From contig CAWIYZ010000022.1 in assembly GCA_963840425.1 (NCBI GenBank), positions 86,633 through 150,632 on the forward strand: 64,000 nucleotides of DNA. Reading direction: 5' to 3'. This document shows positions 53,792 through 63,382 of the stretch, piece by piece (position 1 is the first letter of the stretch; each line of letters opens with the position of its first letter). Under the pieces are notes generated by a model, which saw nothing but the letters and a program-made list of their open reading frames with translations, was not told the origin of the DNA and searched no databases. The position numbers and the translations under genes were made by a program. The DNA is from CADEFX01 sp963840425. Its GTDB lineage: Bacteria; Pseudomonadota; Alphaproteobacteria; Rhizobiales; Hyphomicrobiaceae.

Positions 53792-55857
53792 ATGTCCGCC
53801 TCTTACTTGGATGGTCTCAACCCTGAGCAGCGCCGCGCCGTAGAGCATGGCGTGACTGGCACGGGTGCCAACATTGCCGGGCCCTTGTTGGTGATTGCCG
53901 GCGCAGGCTCCGGCAAGACCAGAACGCTGACGCATCGTGCCGCCCATCTCATCGTCAACGGTACCGATCCGGGGCGCATGCTGCTAATGACCTTCTCACG
54001 CCGCGCCGCCGCGGAGATGGAGCGCCGGGCCGAGCGCATTATCACCAGAGCCATGGGTGCAAGCGCGCCACCGCGCCTCGGCTGGTCCGGCACCTTCCAC
54101 GCCACCGGCGCCCGTCTGCTGCGCCAGCACGCCACTGTCATCGGCCTCGACCCGGCTTTCACCATCCATGATCGGGGCGACAGCGAGGATCTGATCAATT
54201 GGGTGCGACATGAGCACGGCCTGTCTGAAAAGGACCGACGCTTCCCCATGAAGCGGACGTGCCTGTCCATCTACTCGCGGACCGTCAACGCCAGCGAGCC
54301 GCTGGAGCCAGTTCTGCTGAAGCAGTATCCCTGGTGCGCGGAGTGGAAGGAGGAACTGCGCAAGCTGTTCGAGGCCTATGTCGAGGCCAAGCAGAAACAG
54401 CAGGTCTTGGATTACGACGACCTCCTGCTCTACTGGCACGAACTGATGCAAGTGCCGCGACTTGCCGCCGAGGTCGGTGATCGGTTCGATCATGTCATGG
54501 TCGATGAGTACCAGGACACCAATGCCTTGCAGGCGTCGATCCTGCTTGGCCTCAAGCCCGACGGCCGTGGCCTCACCGTGGTCGGCGACGACGCCCAGGC
54601 CATCTACAGCTTTCGCGCCGCAACCGTGCGCAACATTCTGGACTTCCCGACACAGTTCACGCCGCCCGCTACGGTGGTGACGTTGGAGCAGAATTACCGC
54701 TCGACCCAGCCCATCCTGGCCGCCTCGAATGCGGTCATCGGCCTAGCGCGCGAACGCTTCACCAAAAACCTGCGATCATCCCGTGTGTCCGACATCAAGC
54801 CGTCTTTAGTGACGGTGGCCGATGAGGTCGGCCAGGTGAACTTCGTAGTCGAGAGCATTCTGCGTAACCGCGAGGACGGCACTCCGCTCAAGCGGCAGGC
54901 GGTGCTGTTCCGCAACTCGGACCACAGCGCCATGCTGGAGATTGAGCTCGCCCGCCGCAACATTCCCTTCGTCAAGTTTGGCGGCTTTAAGTTCATCGAG
55001 TGCGGCGCACGTCAAGGACGTGCTGGCCGTGTTGCGCTGGGCCGAGAATCCGAGCGACCGGGTCACCGGCTTTCGGGTGCTGCAGATCCTGGACGGCATT
55101 GGCCCGGCGACGGCCGGCAAGGCTCTCGACCATCTGGCCGGTCGCGGCCTCAACGATGCTCTGGCCACGTTTAATCCGCCCGCGCCGGCGCTCAGCGCCT
55201 GGCGTGCCTTGATCGAGATGATGGCCAGGCTGCGAGAGCCAGTTGTCGCATGGCCGGCACAGTTCGAGCTGGTGCGGCTGTGGTACCAGCCCCACCTGGA
55301 GCAGCGCTACGACGATGCGGTGCTGCGGGCCGCCGACTTGGACCAGCTGCAGCGCATTGCCGCCACCAGTCCCTCACGCACACAATTTCTCACTGATCTG
55401 ACGCTTGATCCACCAAGCGCGACTTCAGAAGCAGGCGCGCCCCTGCTGGATGAGGACTACCTGATCCTGTCCACCATCCACTCGGCCAAAGGCCAGGAAT
55501 GGAAGGTGGTGTTCGTGCTCAATGTCCTGGATGGCTATATTCCCTCAAATCGGGCGACAGGCAAGGATGAGGAGATCGAGGAGGAACGCCGCCTCCTCTA
55601 CGTGGCCATGACGCGGGCCGAGGACCAGCTGACCTTGATCGTACCGCATAGATCCTACCGGCGTGGCCAATCGCGGACTGGCGACCAGCATGTCTACTGC
55701 TTCGCGCAGCCGCTTCATCCCGGATTCGGTGCTGGATCAGTTCGAGGTCTGCACCTGGCCTCCCGTGGCCCACATCACACCTGAGTCTCCAACGCGTCCG
55801 GACGTGGCCGTGGATCTGATGGTCAGAATGCGTGGCCGGTGGTCCGAGGGAGCCTGA
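53792..55857 (+). pseudogene. UvrD/Rep/PcrA-like DNA helicase, two frameshifts
   Basis: A repaired reading gives ~688 residues of a superfamily 1A helicase. LNPEQRRAVEHG begins it, with Walker A AGAGSGKTRTLTHRAAHLI, Walker B DHVMVDEYQDTNALQ, VVGDDAQAIYSFRAA, EQNYRSTQPILAASN and, late, ILSTIHSAKGQEWKVVFV plus RRLLYVAMTRAEDQLTLI. One extra T near 55000 (FKFIE, then AAHVKDVLAVLRWAEN in another frame) and another near 55702 (GDQHVY, then ASRSRFIPDSVLDQFE) break it. The motor's two halves are therefore separated. It may help replication or transfer of the island in its original state. Confidence 0.85.
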
Positions 55858-56091
55858 TGCGAGTGGTGACCGGAGAGCGAAGGCGACGAGGTGATCCAAC
55901 AGCGAGTGGTTGCGCGAACGTGAATGACGGCTGAACGGTCGAAGGTCCTTCAGGATCACTTGATCCACGGCAAACCGCCGGGACGCCGATTCCAAGATTA
56001 GCTCGAGAAGGTTGTCGCCGACGCCAACTCTGGTCGTCGGACGGGTCAGGTGCGTGTCGTGTATTGGGCAGAGTCGTAGTGGTACAGTGGG

Positions 56092-57945
56092 ATGGCAGAG
56101 TCGCGCCCCACACCGAGCAACGCGGAACTGGCATCCCTCCTGCGGGCGAACGGCTTCGAGCCGGTGCCGATCAAGCCCGGCACCAAGCAGCCGGCAGTCT
56201 CCAACTGGCAACTTGGAGGAATCACGGCCAGTGCCTGGGGACCGGACGACGGCATTGGCGTGCTATGCGGCCACGGCAATCTGGTTGCGATCGATGTCGA
56301 CACCGATGATGCTGAGGTCTTGAAGAAAATAGTCGATGCAGTGCCGCCCGAGTGCCCACGCAAGAGGGGCAGCAAGGGCCAGACGATCTTTTTGCGGACG
56401 CGGGTTGACCGCAAATTTCGCACCCCGGTGGGCCTGGCTTTTGAAGGTGAAAAATGCCGTGCTCTGCACGTCGAAGTCTTGACAAGAGGACAGCAGACCG
56501 TCGTTCCACCCAGCGTGCATCCCCAAACAAACCGTCCATACGAGTGGGTGGCCGGACCGGACGGCAATTTGCGCACCCTATACGAAATGCGGGTCGATCA
56601 AATTCCTACCGTCGAAGGCGACCTTAGAAAGCTGCTCGACCAGGCTCTGAAAGATCACGCGTTACACCCGCAGCTGGTCGCTGCTTGCGAAAGAATTGCA
56701 GCTGCTTCACCAGGTGTTCGAAACGACACCCTTAATCGCGAGGTGTTCGCCCTGGCTTCAGGGCAGGCCGGTTTATGCGAGAAAATTGCTGTGAAATGGG
56801 TGACAGAGGCCGCCAGGCACGCTGGCCTGTCAGACCCTGAAATTGCTGCGACGTTCGACAGCGCTGCCCGAGCAGGCACCGAGCGGCGCGCATCCACTTC
56901 CCAAAAGCCTCGCCTGACCTTCACACTGTTTCGCGATATCGACCCGCAGCCGCAAAAGCATTGGCTTGTGCGCGACTTTCTCGGGGTCGGCGAGTTGTCG
57001 TGCCTCTTTGGCAAACCCGGAACTGGCAAGTCCACAATCGCGATCGATCTCGCGTGCCACGTCGCCGCCGGCGACACTTGGTTCGGCCGGCGCGTGCTGC
57101 AAGGTGGAGTGCTGTATGTAGCGGCCGAGCGGCTTCAAGTGGTCGAGCGGCGCATGGCCGCGTTCAGAAAACGCCACGACATAGACGACATTCCGCTCGC
57201 CGTAGTTGGGGGCCCGGCGGACCTGCGCACCAGCCCAGGTGATGCCGAGCTCATCATCAAGTACGCCAGCCGGGTTGCCGAAGAGTGCGGCGTGCAGGTT
57301 AAGCTGATCATCGTCGAAACGATCAATCGAGTCCTGGCCGGTGGAGATGAGAACAGCTCCGTCGACATGGGCATACTCATCAACACGCTCGCGCACATTC
57401 AGAACGCCACCCGCGCCCACATCATGGCGGTCCACCATTCACCGATCGAAGGTGATCGCTTGCGTGGCCATAGCTCGTTGCTGGGCGCACTAGACGTTAC
57501 CATCCAAGTGCGAGCTTCACACGGCTACTGGGCTCAAATTGAAAAATCGAATGACGGGCCAACCGGCGAGCGAATTAGCTGGACAGTTGATAGCGAAATC
57601 CTGTTCCAAGATCCGGAGACGGGCGAGGAAACAACCGCGCCGGTTGTCGTGCCTGACCTGGTAGGGAGCGAACAGCTTACGCAGGTGGATCATCAGATGC
57701 TTCTCCTATTACTTGAGGCCGAGCCCACCGGTTTGCAAATCAAAGTGTGGTACGACAAAATGCGTGACAAAGGCTTCGCGGTGAAACGTACGGCGACGCT
57801 CTCGGACGCCAAAAGAAAACTAGAGCAGTTGGGGCTGATCGCACACCAACGCGGATTCTATCGCGCAAATCTAACTCCAGCCCAACGGGAAAAATACTTC
57901 GCGCGGACGAACGACGGGACAGAAAGAGCTGCCAGTGCAAAGTGA
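56092..57945 (+). CDS. Primase-polymerase / RepA-like AAA ATPase replication protein
   Basis: This 617-residue protein has an N-terminal bifunctional primase/polymerase (prim-pol, AEP-type) domain: ANGFEPVPIKPGTKQP, the metal-binding pattern VAIDVDTDD (~65-73) and a later HVEV segment. A helical linker follows (~190-290), then a RepA/RecA-like ATPase with Walker A FGKPGTGKST (~306-314), VLYVAAERL, IIVETINRV and VHHSP. Such fusions start replication of plasmids, phages and integrative elements, making primers and loading or acting as helicase. It is intact, unlike the UvrD-like gene upstream. A motif cluster immediately downstream may be its origin. Confidence 0.88.
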   Translation: MAESRPTPSNAELASLLRANGFEPVPIKPGTKQPAVSNWQLGGITASAWGPDDGIGVLCGHGNLVAIDVDTDDAEVLKKIVDAVPPECPRKRGSKGQTIFLRTRVDRKFRTPVGLAFEGEKCRALHVEVLTRGQQTVVPPSVHPQTNRPYEWVAGPDGNLRTLYEMRVDQIPTVEGDLRKLLDQALKDHALHPQLVAACERIAAASPGVRNDTLNREVFALASGQAGLCEKIAVKWVTEAARHAGLSDPEIAATFDSAARAGTERRASTSQKPRLTFTLFRDIDPQPQKHWLVRDFLGVGELSCLFGKPGTGKSTIAIDLACHVAAGDTWFGRRVLQGGVLYVAAERLQVVERRMAAFRKRHDIDDIPLAVVGGPADLRTSPGDAELIIKYASRVAEECGVQVKLIIVETINRVLAGGDENSSVDMGILINTLAHIQNATRAHIMAVHHSPIEGDRLRGHSSLLGALDVTIQVRASHGYWAQIEKSNDGPTGERISWTVDSEILFQDPETGEETTAPVVVPDLVGSEQLTQVDHQMLLLLLEAEPTGLQIKVWYDKMRDKGFAVKRTATLSDAKRKLEQLGLIAHQRGFYRANLTPAQREKYFARTNDGTERAASAK

Positions 57946-58001
57946 CCTCGCCGCAGCTGCGGGATGCCGAGCGCCGATTTGCTGGCGAAGCGGGAGGTTA
58001 C

Positions 58002-58085
58002 ACGTTACGGGGCCTAAAGCCCCCGTAACGTAAGTGACGTAACACCCGCGTTTACGCCGAAACCTTCGCGTAATTACGGCGTAAA
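58002..58085. repeat. TTACG/CGTAA motif cluster with two hairpins, candidate replication origin
   Basis: Within ~84 bp the pentamer TTACG or its complement CGTAA occurs eight times (58005, 58024, 58029, 58038, 58052, 58069, 58074, 58080). Two inverted repeats are formed: ACGTTACGGGG (58002-58012) with CCCCGTAACGT (58021-58031), and TTTACGCCG (58051-58059) with CGGCGTAAA (58077-58085). It lies ~55 bp after the primase-polymerase gene. This is the layout of iterons at a Rep-dependent origin. The first hairpin could also be a terminator. Confidence 0.55.
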
Positions 58086-58477
58086 GAATTGGGACTCCGC
58101 TGGCAGTGCGAACCTAGCATTCTAACACGTCCACCTCCAGGTCGAGCAGCAGCCGGCGATGATGTCGTCCAGGCTAAGAACTAAGACCGGCACCTACTCC
58201 AGGCGGTCCAACATTTACATCGGGCAGCGGCTCTGGCACCGGAAGCGGCACGACTAAATAGTAGCTCGCAATGACCAGCTCCCACGTAAACCCCCAGCAA
58301 CGGACATCGCGCGCGCTGTGACTTCCGAAAAGTGCCAGGATCTGACTCATTCACCGCAGCAAGCCATGTGTACGGATTTGCCGGTTTGCCGCAGTCGAAG
58401 CTGCAGCAGCTGCAGCACACAGCTGGCATTCGAGCGACAAAACCGATCGGCGATCGAACCCTTACCGCATTGCGCCA

Positions 58478-58570
58478 ATGGCCAAAAAGAAACAGACGGC
58501 TGCAAAGCGTGCGAAAGGGGGCGAACAGCGCTTGAAGCCGCGGCCCTCGTGTTTATTGATGCTGATGTGA
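58478..58570 (+). CDS. Very short basic open frame, uncertain
   Basis: ATG 58478 gives 30 codons beginning MAKKKQTAAKRAKGG, then a stop. A neighbouring frame continues with protein-like sequence (ALVFIDADVNWGTGRGSKRD). It may be the start of a frameshifted small gene, or chance. Confidence 0.2.
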   Translation: MAKKKQTAAKRAKGGEQRLKPRPSCLLMLM

Positions 58571-58630
58571 ACTGGGGGACTGGGCGCGGCTCCAAAAGGG
58601 ATCGCTCGAAGCAAGTTGGGGGGAAACGCG

Positions 58631-58939
58631 GTGGTGACGAAATTTTCGAAGGCACTTGGGAGGGCCGAACCTCACAGCAACTGGGAACGCGAGTGCGCCC
58701 TACAGCAGAGCCAGCGCGGCGACCGTGTGTTTGACACGCTAATTGAGGTTTTGGAGGAGACGCCAGAGGCGTTGTCGGCGAAATACTCTGAGGATCTCCT
58801 ATGCGACCTGGTCCGCTCGAACGCTCCAGACGTTACGACTGAGGAAATCGCGGTGGCGCTGGATACGCTGAGCTCCAGGGCAATCGCGCTAGGCGAGTGC
58901 ATCGAGAACAAGCGCCGACCACGGCGTGAGGGCAGATAG
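58631..58939 (+). CDS. Hypothetical island protein
   Basis: The product has 102 residues from GTG 58631, with GGGGGG about 8 nt before it (GTG 58634 and TTG 58616 are alternatives). The sequence is helical and charged: RGDRVFDTLIEVLEETPEALSAKYSEDLLCDLVRSN, then TTEEIAVALDTLSSRAIALGECIENK. No family recognised. It is the last clearly island-type small gene before the leftward helical-protein gene at 59082. Confidence 0.5.
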   Translation: MVTKFSKALGRAEPHSNWERECALQQSQRGDRVFDTLIEVLEETPEALSAKYSEDLLCDLVRSNAPDVTTEEIAVALDTLSSRAIALGECIENKRRPRREGR

Positions 58940-59081
58940 AAATAACCAGCGAAAATGGTCAAGGCAGGAATAGCAGCCGAAGCAAATGAAGAGCCCCGCG
59001 AACGTGTGGGGCTCAATAGTTGAGACATGGTCGGCTTTGAGCGGGAAGCTACGCGGCTTCAACTCCGCCGCTTGCGATGGC

Positions 59082-59381
59082 CTAAGAGCCGATGCCCAGG
59101 AAAGTTTTCGCCTTGGCCATTTCGGCGTCCCATTTGTCCAGCTGCTCTGGTGTTAGGAAGTTAACAAGCCGCTCGCGGGCAGTACCACGAACCGACTTCA
59201 GCTTCGCAATCACATCAGCTCGGGTCATGTCAGGGTTGGCCTGACGTATCTCGTCGAGTTTTTCGCGGGCGTTCTCGAGCGCGGTTTGCAGTTTGCTTTT
59301 CTGATCATCAGACAGACTCAGATCACCGGCGAATTTTTTCAGTTCGGCGGCCACTGCCTGCTTGGCGTCAGGGCTAAGCAT
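59082..59381 (-). CDS. Small cytoplasmic helical protein
   Basis: This 99-residue protein from ATG 59381 (GGAGC 8 nt upstream) is almost wholly alpha-helical: LKKFAGDLSLSDDQKSKLQTALENAREKLDEI, then ADVIAKLKSVRGTARERLVNFLTPEQLDKWDAEMAKAK. The pattern LSLSDDQ...LTPEQLDKW resembles the LTxxQ repeats of Spy/CpxP-type chaperones, but there is no signal peptide. The function is unknown. Confidence 0.65.
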   Translation of the reverse strand: MLSPDAKQAVAAELKKFAGDLSLSDDQKSKLQTALENAREKLDEIRQANPDMTRADVIAKLKSVRGTARERLVNFLTPEQLDKWDAEMAKAKTFLGIGS

Positions 59382-59580
59382 GGTTCTTGCTCCGTGTTGG
59401 TGTTGGTCTCTCGCGTAGGAGACCCGGGCATCAAGCAAGTTGGGTCAACTCTTGAAATCGGGTCTTTCCCCTGATCCTTCGGAGCGCAACCCGCTTTCGG
59501 AAACCGGATTCGCCTTAGCCATCCAGCTAATTCAGGTCTGAAGATGGTTGGTGGCAATGCAGTGATCTACGGTAGCTTGG

Positions 59581-62064
59581 GTGGCCGCGGCTATGCTCAC
59601 GCCGCACATCAGCGGCCCCGAGCGATTGGCTCGGCGAAGCCTGATCGCGGCCCGCAGTGATCAAGCTGCTGGCGGATCGACCGCCAGCCTGGTGAACGGA
59701 GTGTTGCCGGTGAGGCTCTCGTTGATTGGCATACCGCGCATCGTCGTCGGTACCGCCCTCATAGCAACGAGCCTCTTAGCCCTGCTTGCGCCACTTACAA
59801 CGGGAACGTGGTCGCTACAATTCCTTAGCGTCTTTCCACTGGCAGTCGGAGTGTCGGAGCTCTACGCGACAGCTACCGATCCGCACCTTCGAGTGCATCC
59901 GACCGCCTACGCAACGGGGATAGTGGCACTGGGCGCAGCCCTGCTTCTTTTCGTTAGCCCATCCCTCGTCGTCAATGGCGTTGTCGTGTTGCTGCTCGCC
60001 CTCCTAGCGATGGATGGCGCCGTGAAGATCGGGCAAGCCGCGCTCGGTGTCGGCTCAACGACATCTCGGCTAGTGACGGCGGTGAATGCTGCATCGAGCC
60101 TACTTCTAGCCCTTGCGGGTTGGTGGCTTTGGCGGAAGTTCGGAGTGGAGATTGCGATTGGCGTGGTGGTCGCCGGGTATACGGCAGGAGCGGGTTGGCG
60201 GATGCTCCTGTCACCGAGCCAACACCAAGAAGATTTTGGCGCGTCGATGGCGGCCAACGCACACGCGGATCCAGCGCTGGCACTCGGCGAGCACGAGCAG
60301 TTTAGGGTTGCAAATGCGTTGCGCGCCACGAGCGCCGGGGTGGTGGGCCAGGTGAATACCTACTGGCTGCTGGTCATCGCCGCCGTCCTGTTTGCTACCC
60401 ACGTCGGCCGTATGCGATCGACCGACTCCTGGCTCGGACTGATTTCACCGTTCGTTGCCACCGCTGGCGACGCCTTTATGGCCATCGCACTCGGCACCCT
60501 GCTGGTGCTGCCGTACCGACTTGGTTGGAGGCGCCTGACCCGTCCACTAGAGAGGAAGGCTTGGCGGCTACGCATAGCGGGGCAGGACGAGCATATGAAC
60601 GCGCTGCCGCGCCAACTCATTAAACTATGGACTGATGCGCGCTTTTCGTTCTCCGCTTCGCTTCGGCGCGCCCGTGCATCGCTTCCATCGGCCGCAATAT
60701 TGACTTTAAGCCTCGGCTTGCCCCTGACCGTCTTGTTTGCTGCCATCAATCCGATTTGGGGTTTCAGCTGGTACTTCAACACAGAAAGTTGGGCGAGCGC
60801 TTTCTACCAGAAGGTGACCGCTCTTCGCGTCGACAAGTGGCGCGCCAGCATGGTTGATGCGGTCGTGGCCGCTTATGGGGGCAACAGCGATGAGCTGTTT
60901 CGGGTCGTGCCTCCGGGGATCGAGAGCGAGGATTTTAGCTTTATCGTTATCGGTGATCCTGGCGAAGGGGATGCATCGCAGTATGCGCTGGTCGACCGCT
61001 ACCTCGCGCTCGGCGGGCGGGATGAGATCAAGTTCCTGGTGATCGCATCCGACGTGATCTATCCAGCCGGCGCGATGGTGGACTACGAACAGAACTTCTA
61101 TCTGCCCTTCAAGGGGTTCACAAAGCCGATCTATGCGATCCCAGGCAATCACGACTGGTTCGATGCGCTGGAAGGATTCAATGCCAATTTCCTGGAGCCG
61201 AACGCGGCGCGCGCTGCGCTCGCCGCGCGTGTTGCGGCCGACCTCCACTTGACCAGCACCAACAGGGCGAGGATCGATCACCTCCTTCAGCGCGCTGGGG
61301 AGCTGCGCGGCCTCTATGGCATCTCGAATGCGAGGCAGCGTGCCCCATTCTTTGAGTTGCAGACCAAAGATTTTGCCTTGATCGCGATCGATACGGGGAT
61401 CCTGCGCACGGTGGACGACCGACAGCGCTCGTGGCTGAGCAAGGCCCTTGAGCGCTCGCGCAGCAAGTTCACGATGGCGATCGTTGGCCACCCCAGGTAC
61501 GCGGCGGGCCAAGACGCCGGCGAAAACGACCCGGGTATCGCCTCCCTCTACACTGAGCTCGAGCAGGCCGGAGTGCGGGTGATGATGGGAGGCGACACCC
61601 ACGCATTCGAGTACTATCGCGCTGAAAGCCCAGACCGCCCCCCTATCCATTACTTCGTCAATGGCGGGGGTGGCGCGTATCTCAGTATCGGCGGCGCCCT
61701 GGCGTGGCCCGATGTTATTCCGACCAAGACCTGGGCCTTTTATCCGGGTCCCGAAGCAATCCGCGCCAAGCTCGATGCCGAAACTCCTGCCTGGAAGCAG
61801 CCGTTCTGGCGATGGATCAAACGCTTCGGTGCCTGGCCGGTGTCGATCGAGACTCTATCGGGCATGTTCGACTTCAACCGTGCACCCTTCTACCAGAGCT
61901 TCATGGAAGTCCGCGTCGAGCGTTCCAAAAAGAGAGTTGTGTTTGCGCTGCACGGGGTGAATGGCCCGGTGCATTGGCGCGATTTGCACATGCCCAGCGA
62001 CGACGGTCAAAGCGAAAGGACCGACGGTGCTGTCGAATTCATCGTGGACATAACGCCCCTGTAG
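59581..62064 (+). CDS. Membrane-anchored calcineurin-like metallophosphoesterase
   Basis: The product has 827 residues. The first ~225 residues form a bundle of hydrophobic helices resembling HdeD/DUF308 membrane proteins (IPRIVVGTALIATSLLALLAP, AYATGIVALGAALLLFVSPSL). Two further helices follow near 265 and 290, and one near 380. The C-terminal half is a metallophosphoesterase with FIVIGDPGEGD (~456), PGNHDWFDA (~521), AIVGHPRYA and MGGDTHAFEYY (~670) holding the two-metal ligands. Domain order suggests a periplasmic or membrane-surface phosphoesterase. GTG 59581 or ATG 59593 could be the start. The substrate is unknown. It is intact, and its relation to the island is unclear. Confidence 0.82.
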   Translation: MAAAMLTPHISGPERLARRSLIAARSDQAAGGSTASLVNGVLPVRLSLIGIPRIVVGTALIATSLLALLAPLTTGTWSLQFLSVFPLAVGVSELYATATDPHLRVHPTAYATGIVALGAALLLFVSPSLVVNGVVVLLLALLAMDGAVKIGQAALGVGSTTSRLVTAVNAASSLLLALAGWWLWRKFGVEIAIGVVVAGYTAGAGWRMLLSPSQHQEDFGASMAANAHADPALALGEHEQFRVANALRATSAGVVGQVNTYWLLVIAAVLFATHVGRMRSTDSWLGLISPFVATAGDAFMAIALGTLLVLPYRLGWRRLTRPLERKAWRLRIAGQDEHMNALPRQLIKLWTDARFSFSASLRRARASLPSAAILTLSLGLPLTVLFAAINPIWGFSWYFNTESWASAFYQKVTALRVDKWRASMVDAVVAAYGGNSDELFRVVPPGIESEDFSFIVIGDPGEGDASQYALVDRYLALGGRDEIKFLVIASDVIYPAGAMVDYEQNFYLPFKGFTKPIYAIPGNHDWFDALEGFNANFLEPNAARAALAARVAADLHLTSTNRARIDHLLQRAGELRGLYGISNARQRAPFFELQTKDFALIAIDTGILRTVDDRQRSWLSKALERSRSKFTMAIVGHPRYAAGQDAGENDPGIASLYTELEQAGVRVMMGGDTHAFEYYRAESPDRPPIHYFVNGGGGAYLSIGGALAWPDVIPTKTWAFYPGPEAIRAKLDAETPAWKQPFWRWIKRFGAWPVSIETLSGMFDFNRAPFYQSFMEVRVERSKKRVVFALHGVNGPVHWRDLHMPSDDGQSERTDGAVEFIVDITPL

Positions 62065-62086
62065 AGCTGCCGAGCCGCAGCATGAG

Positions 62087-62116
62087 AAAAGCCCTCTGCC
62101 GCATGGGGCAGAGGGC
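62087..62116 (-). terminator. Intrinsic terminator for the PRC-barrel gene
   Basis: GCCCTCTGCC and GGCAGAGGGC form a 10-bp stem around a short loop, and on the minus strand TTTT follows directly. It lies between two convergent genes and may work in both directions, but the T-run serves the leftward one. Confidence 0.75.
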
Positions 62117-62144
62117 CTGCTGAGATGCAAACTTCAATCGCGAT

Positions 62145-62873
62145 CTATTGCTTCGTGGCCGCTGTCTCGCCGGCCGTCTCCGTCGCTTGGTTGAAGCGCT
62201 CGCGCGCGGCGGCCATGGCCTTGTCGTAGGCTTCCTTGGCGGACTTTCGTGCCTCCTCATAAGCCGGGCCGGCCTGCTCCCTGGCCTTCTGGTAGGCTTG
62301 CTTCACTTGCTCCTTGGCCTGTTGATATGCAGGGCCGACCTGCGCCTTGGCAGACTGGTAGGCATGCCGCGCTTTCTCCTTCGCCTGCTCATAGGCGGGA
62401 CCGGCGCCGTCCTTGGTCTTGTCGGTCAGCTCCTGCGCCTTGTCCTTGGCGCGGTCCCTCAACGAGCGCCTGAGCTCCGCGCGCTTGAACGGCTCGAGCA
62501 CCGTCAACACCTCCTTGCTGGCGGCCGGCAGGGAGATGACGGTCTTGCCATCCTTCTTCGTGATCTGCAGCGCGGACAAGCGGATGCCGACCTTCTTCTC
62601 GCCGGCGCCGAAGAACCCGCCGGTGCCCAGGACGACGCCCGCGACGACGTTGTCGGGGCCGATGATCAGGTCCTCGATGTCACCGACGATCTGGCCGCTC
62701 GCATTGTGTACGGGTAGGCCGATCAGGCGATCTCTGGCCAGAAACTGACCCGGAGCCTGCGCCTTGACGAAGACACCTGTGGGGATCGGCACCTGGGGCG
62801 GTTGCTGTGCCAGCGCCGGCATCACGGCGGCAAGCGCAACTGCTGCCGCGACACTGAGGGCAAGTCTATACAT
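62145..62873 (-). CDS. Secreted PRC-barrel protein with LEA-like helical repeat tail
   Basis: The product has 242 residues. A Sec signal peptide (MYRLALSVAAAVALAAVMPALAQ) leads into a PRC-barrel domain (LIGLPVHNASGQIVGDIEDLIIG, VVLGTGGFFGAGEKKVGIRLS). The last ~115 residues are charged amphipathic helix with 11/22-residue repeats of the type AGPAYEQAKEKARHAYQSAK, seen four times. These recall late-embryogenesis-abundant desiccation proteins. The start is ATG 62873; the frame upstream is not homologous. A stress or envelope-protection role is plausible, not shown. Confidence 0.85.
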   Translation of the reverse strand: MYRLALSVAAAVALAAVMPALAQQPPQVPIPTGVFVKAQAPGQFLARDRLIGLPVHNASGQIVGDIEDLIIGPDNVVAGVVLGTGGFFGAGEKKVGIRLSALQITKKDGKTVISLPAASKEVLTVLEPFKRAELRRSLRDRAKDKAQELTDKTKDGAGPAYEQAKEKARHAYQSAKAQVGPAYQQAKEQVKQAYQKAREQAGPAYEEARKSAKEAYDKAMAAARERFNQATETAGETAATKQ

Positions 62874-63382
62874 CTGCAATGGTCTCCTGATGGGCCCGGG
62901 AGTAATCCTGCTTTTTCGCGACGGCGCGCAACATGTGGGCTGCACTGACGGTCTGGAATTCATCAAAAAATGCCTTGCTGCCGAATTACCGCGCCCCGCT
63001 CGGTCTGGCGGAGAGCGCCAATGCGAGGCAACTTGCTGCCCTGTTGATTTTTTGGGCACCTATTCGTCGACATGCTCATTGTCGCGCGCATTGGCGTCGG
63101 ACTGCATCCGCACGAATATGCATATTGGGGCGCTGGAAACCTGGAGCCGTGAATGCGCCGACGCGGGCAGGTTATTAACTAATGCGATAAAGAAATGCGC
63201 GTGTGGATGCATCGTCCGGGCGAACCTCCAGGACGCGGACGCCAGAGAGACGGCTGGTGCTTTCCATGCTGGGGCCTGCAAGGGTGGAAAGGAAGAAGGA
63301 AAAGCAACGGCACCTAACGCCCAGGGGTAACGCGGACAGCATTAACCAATCACGCAGGCGCTACCGCTATCGAATCGGCGAC
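62874..63382. other. Intergenic region upstream of the PRC-barrel gene
   Basis: The region should hold the promoter of the leftward PRC-barrel gene. It includes an AT-rich stretch near 63110-63195. I found no supported gene. Confidence 0.4.

Noticed and set aside
57997..58090. CRISPR-like array
   Set aside because: The short TTACG motifs are irregularly spaced pentamers with dyad symmetry and no spacers; origin-like iterons fit better.
59460..59580. Second att site or intact tRNA-Pro (CGGAGCG string near 59478)
   Set aside because: Only seven bases match the acceptor stem; no anticodon or T-arm sequence follows.
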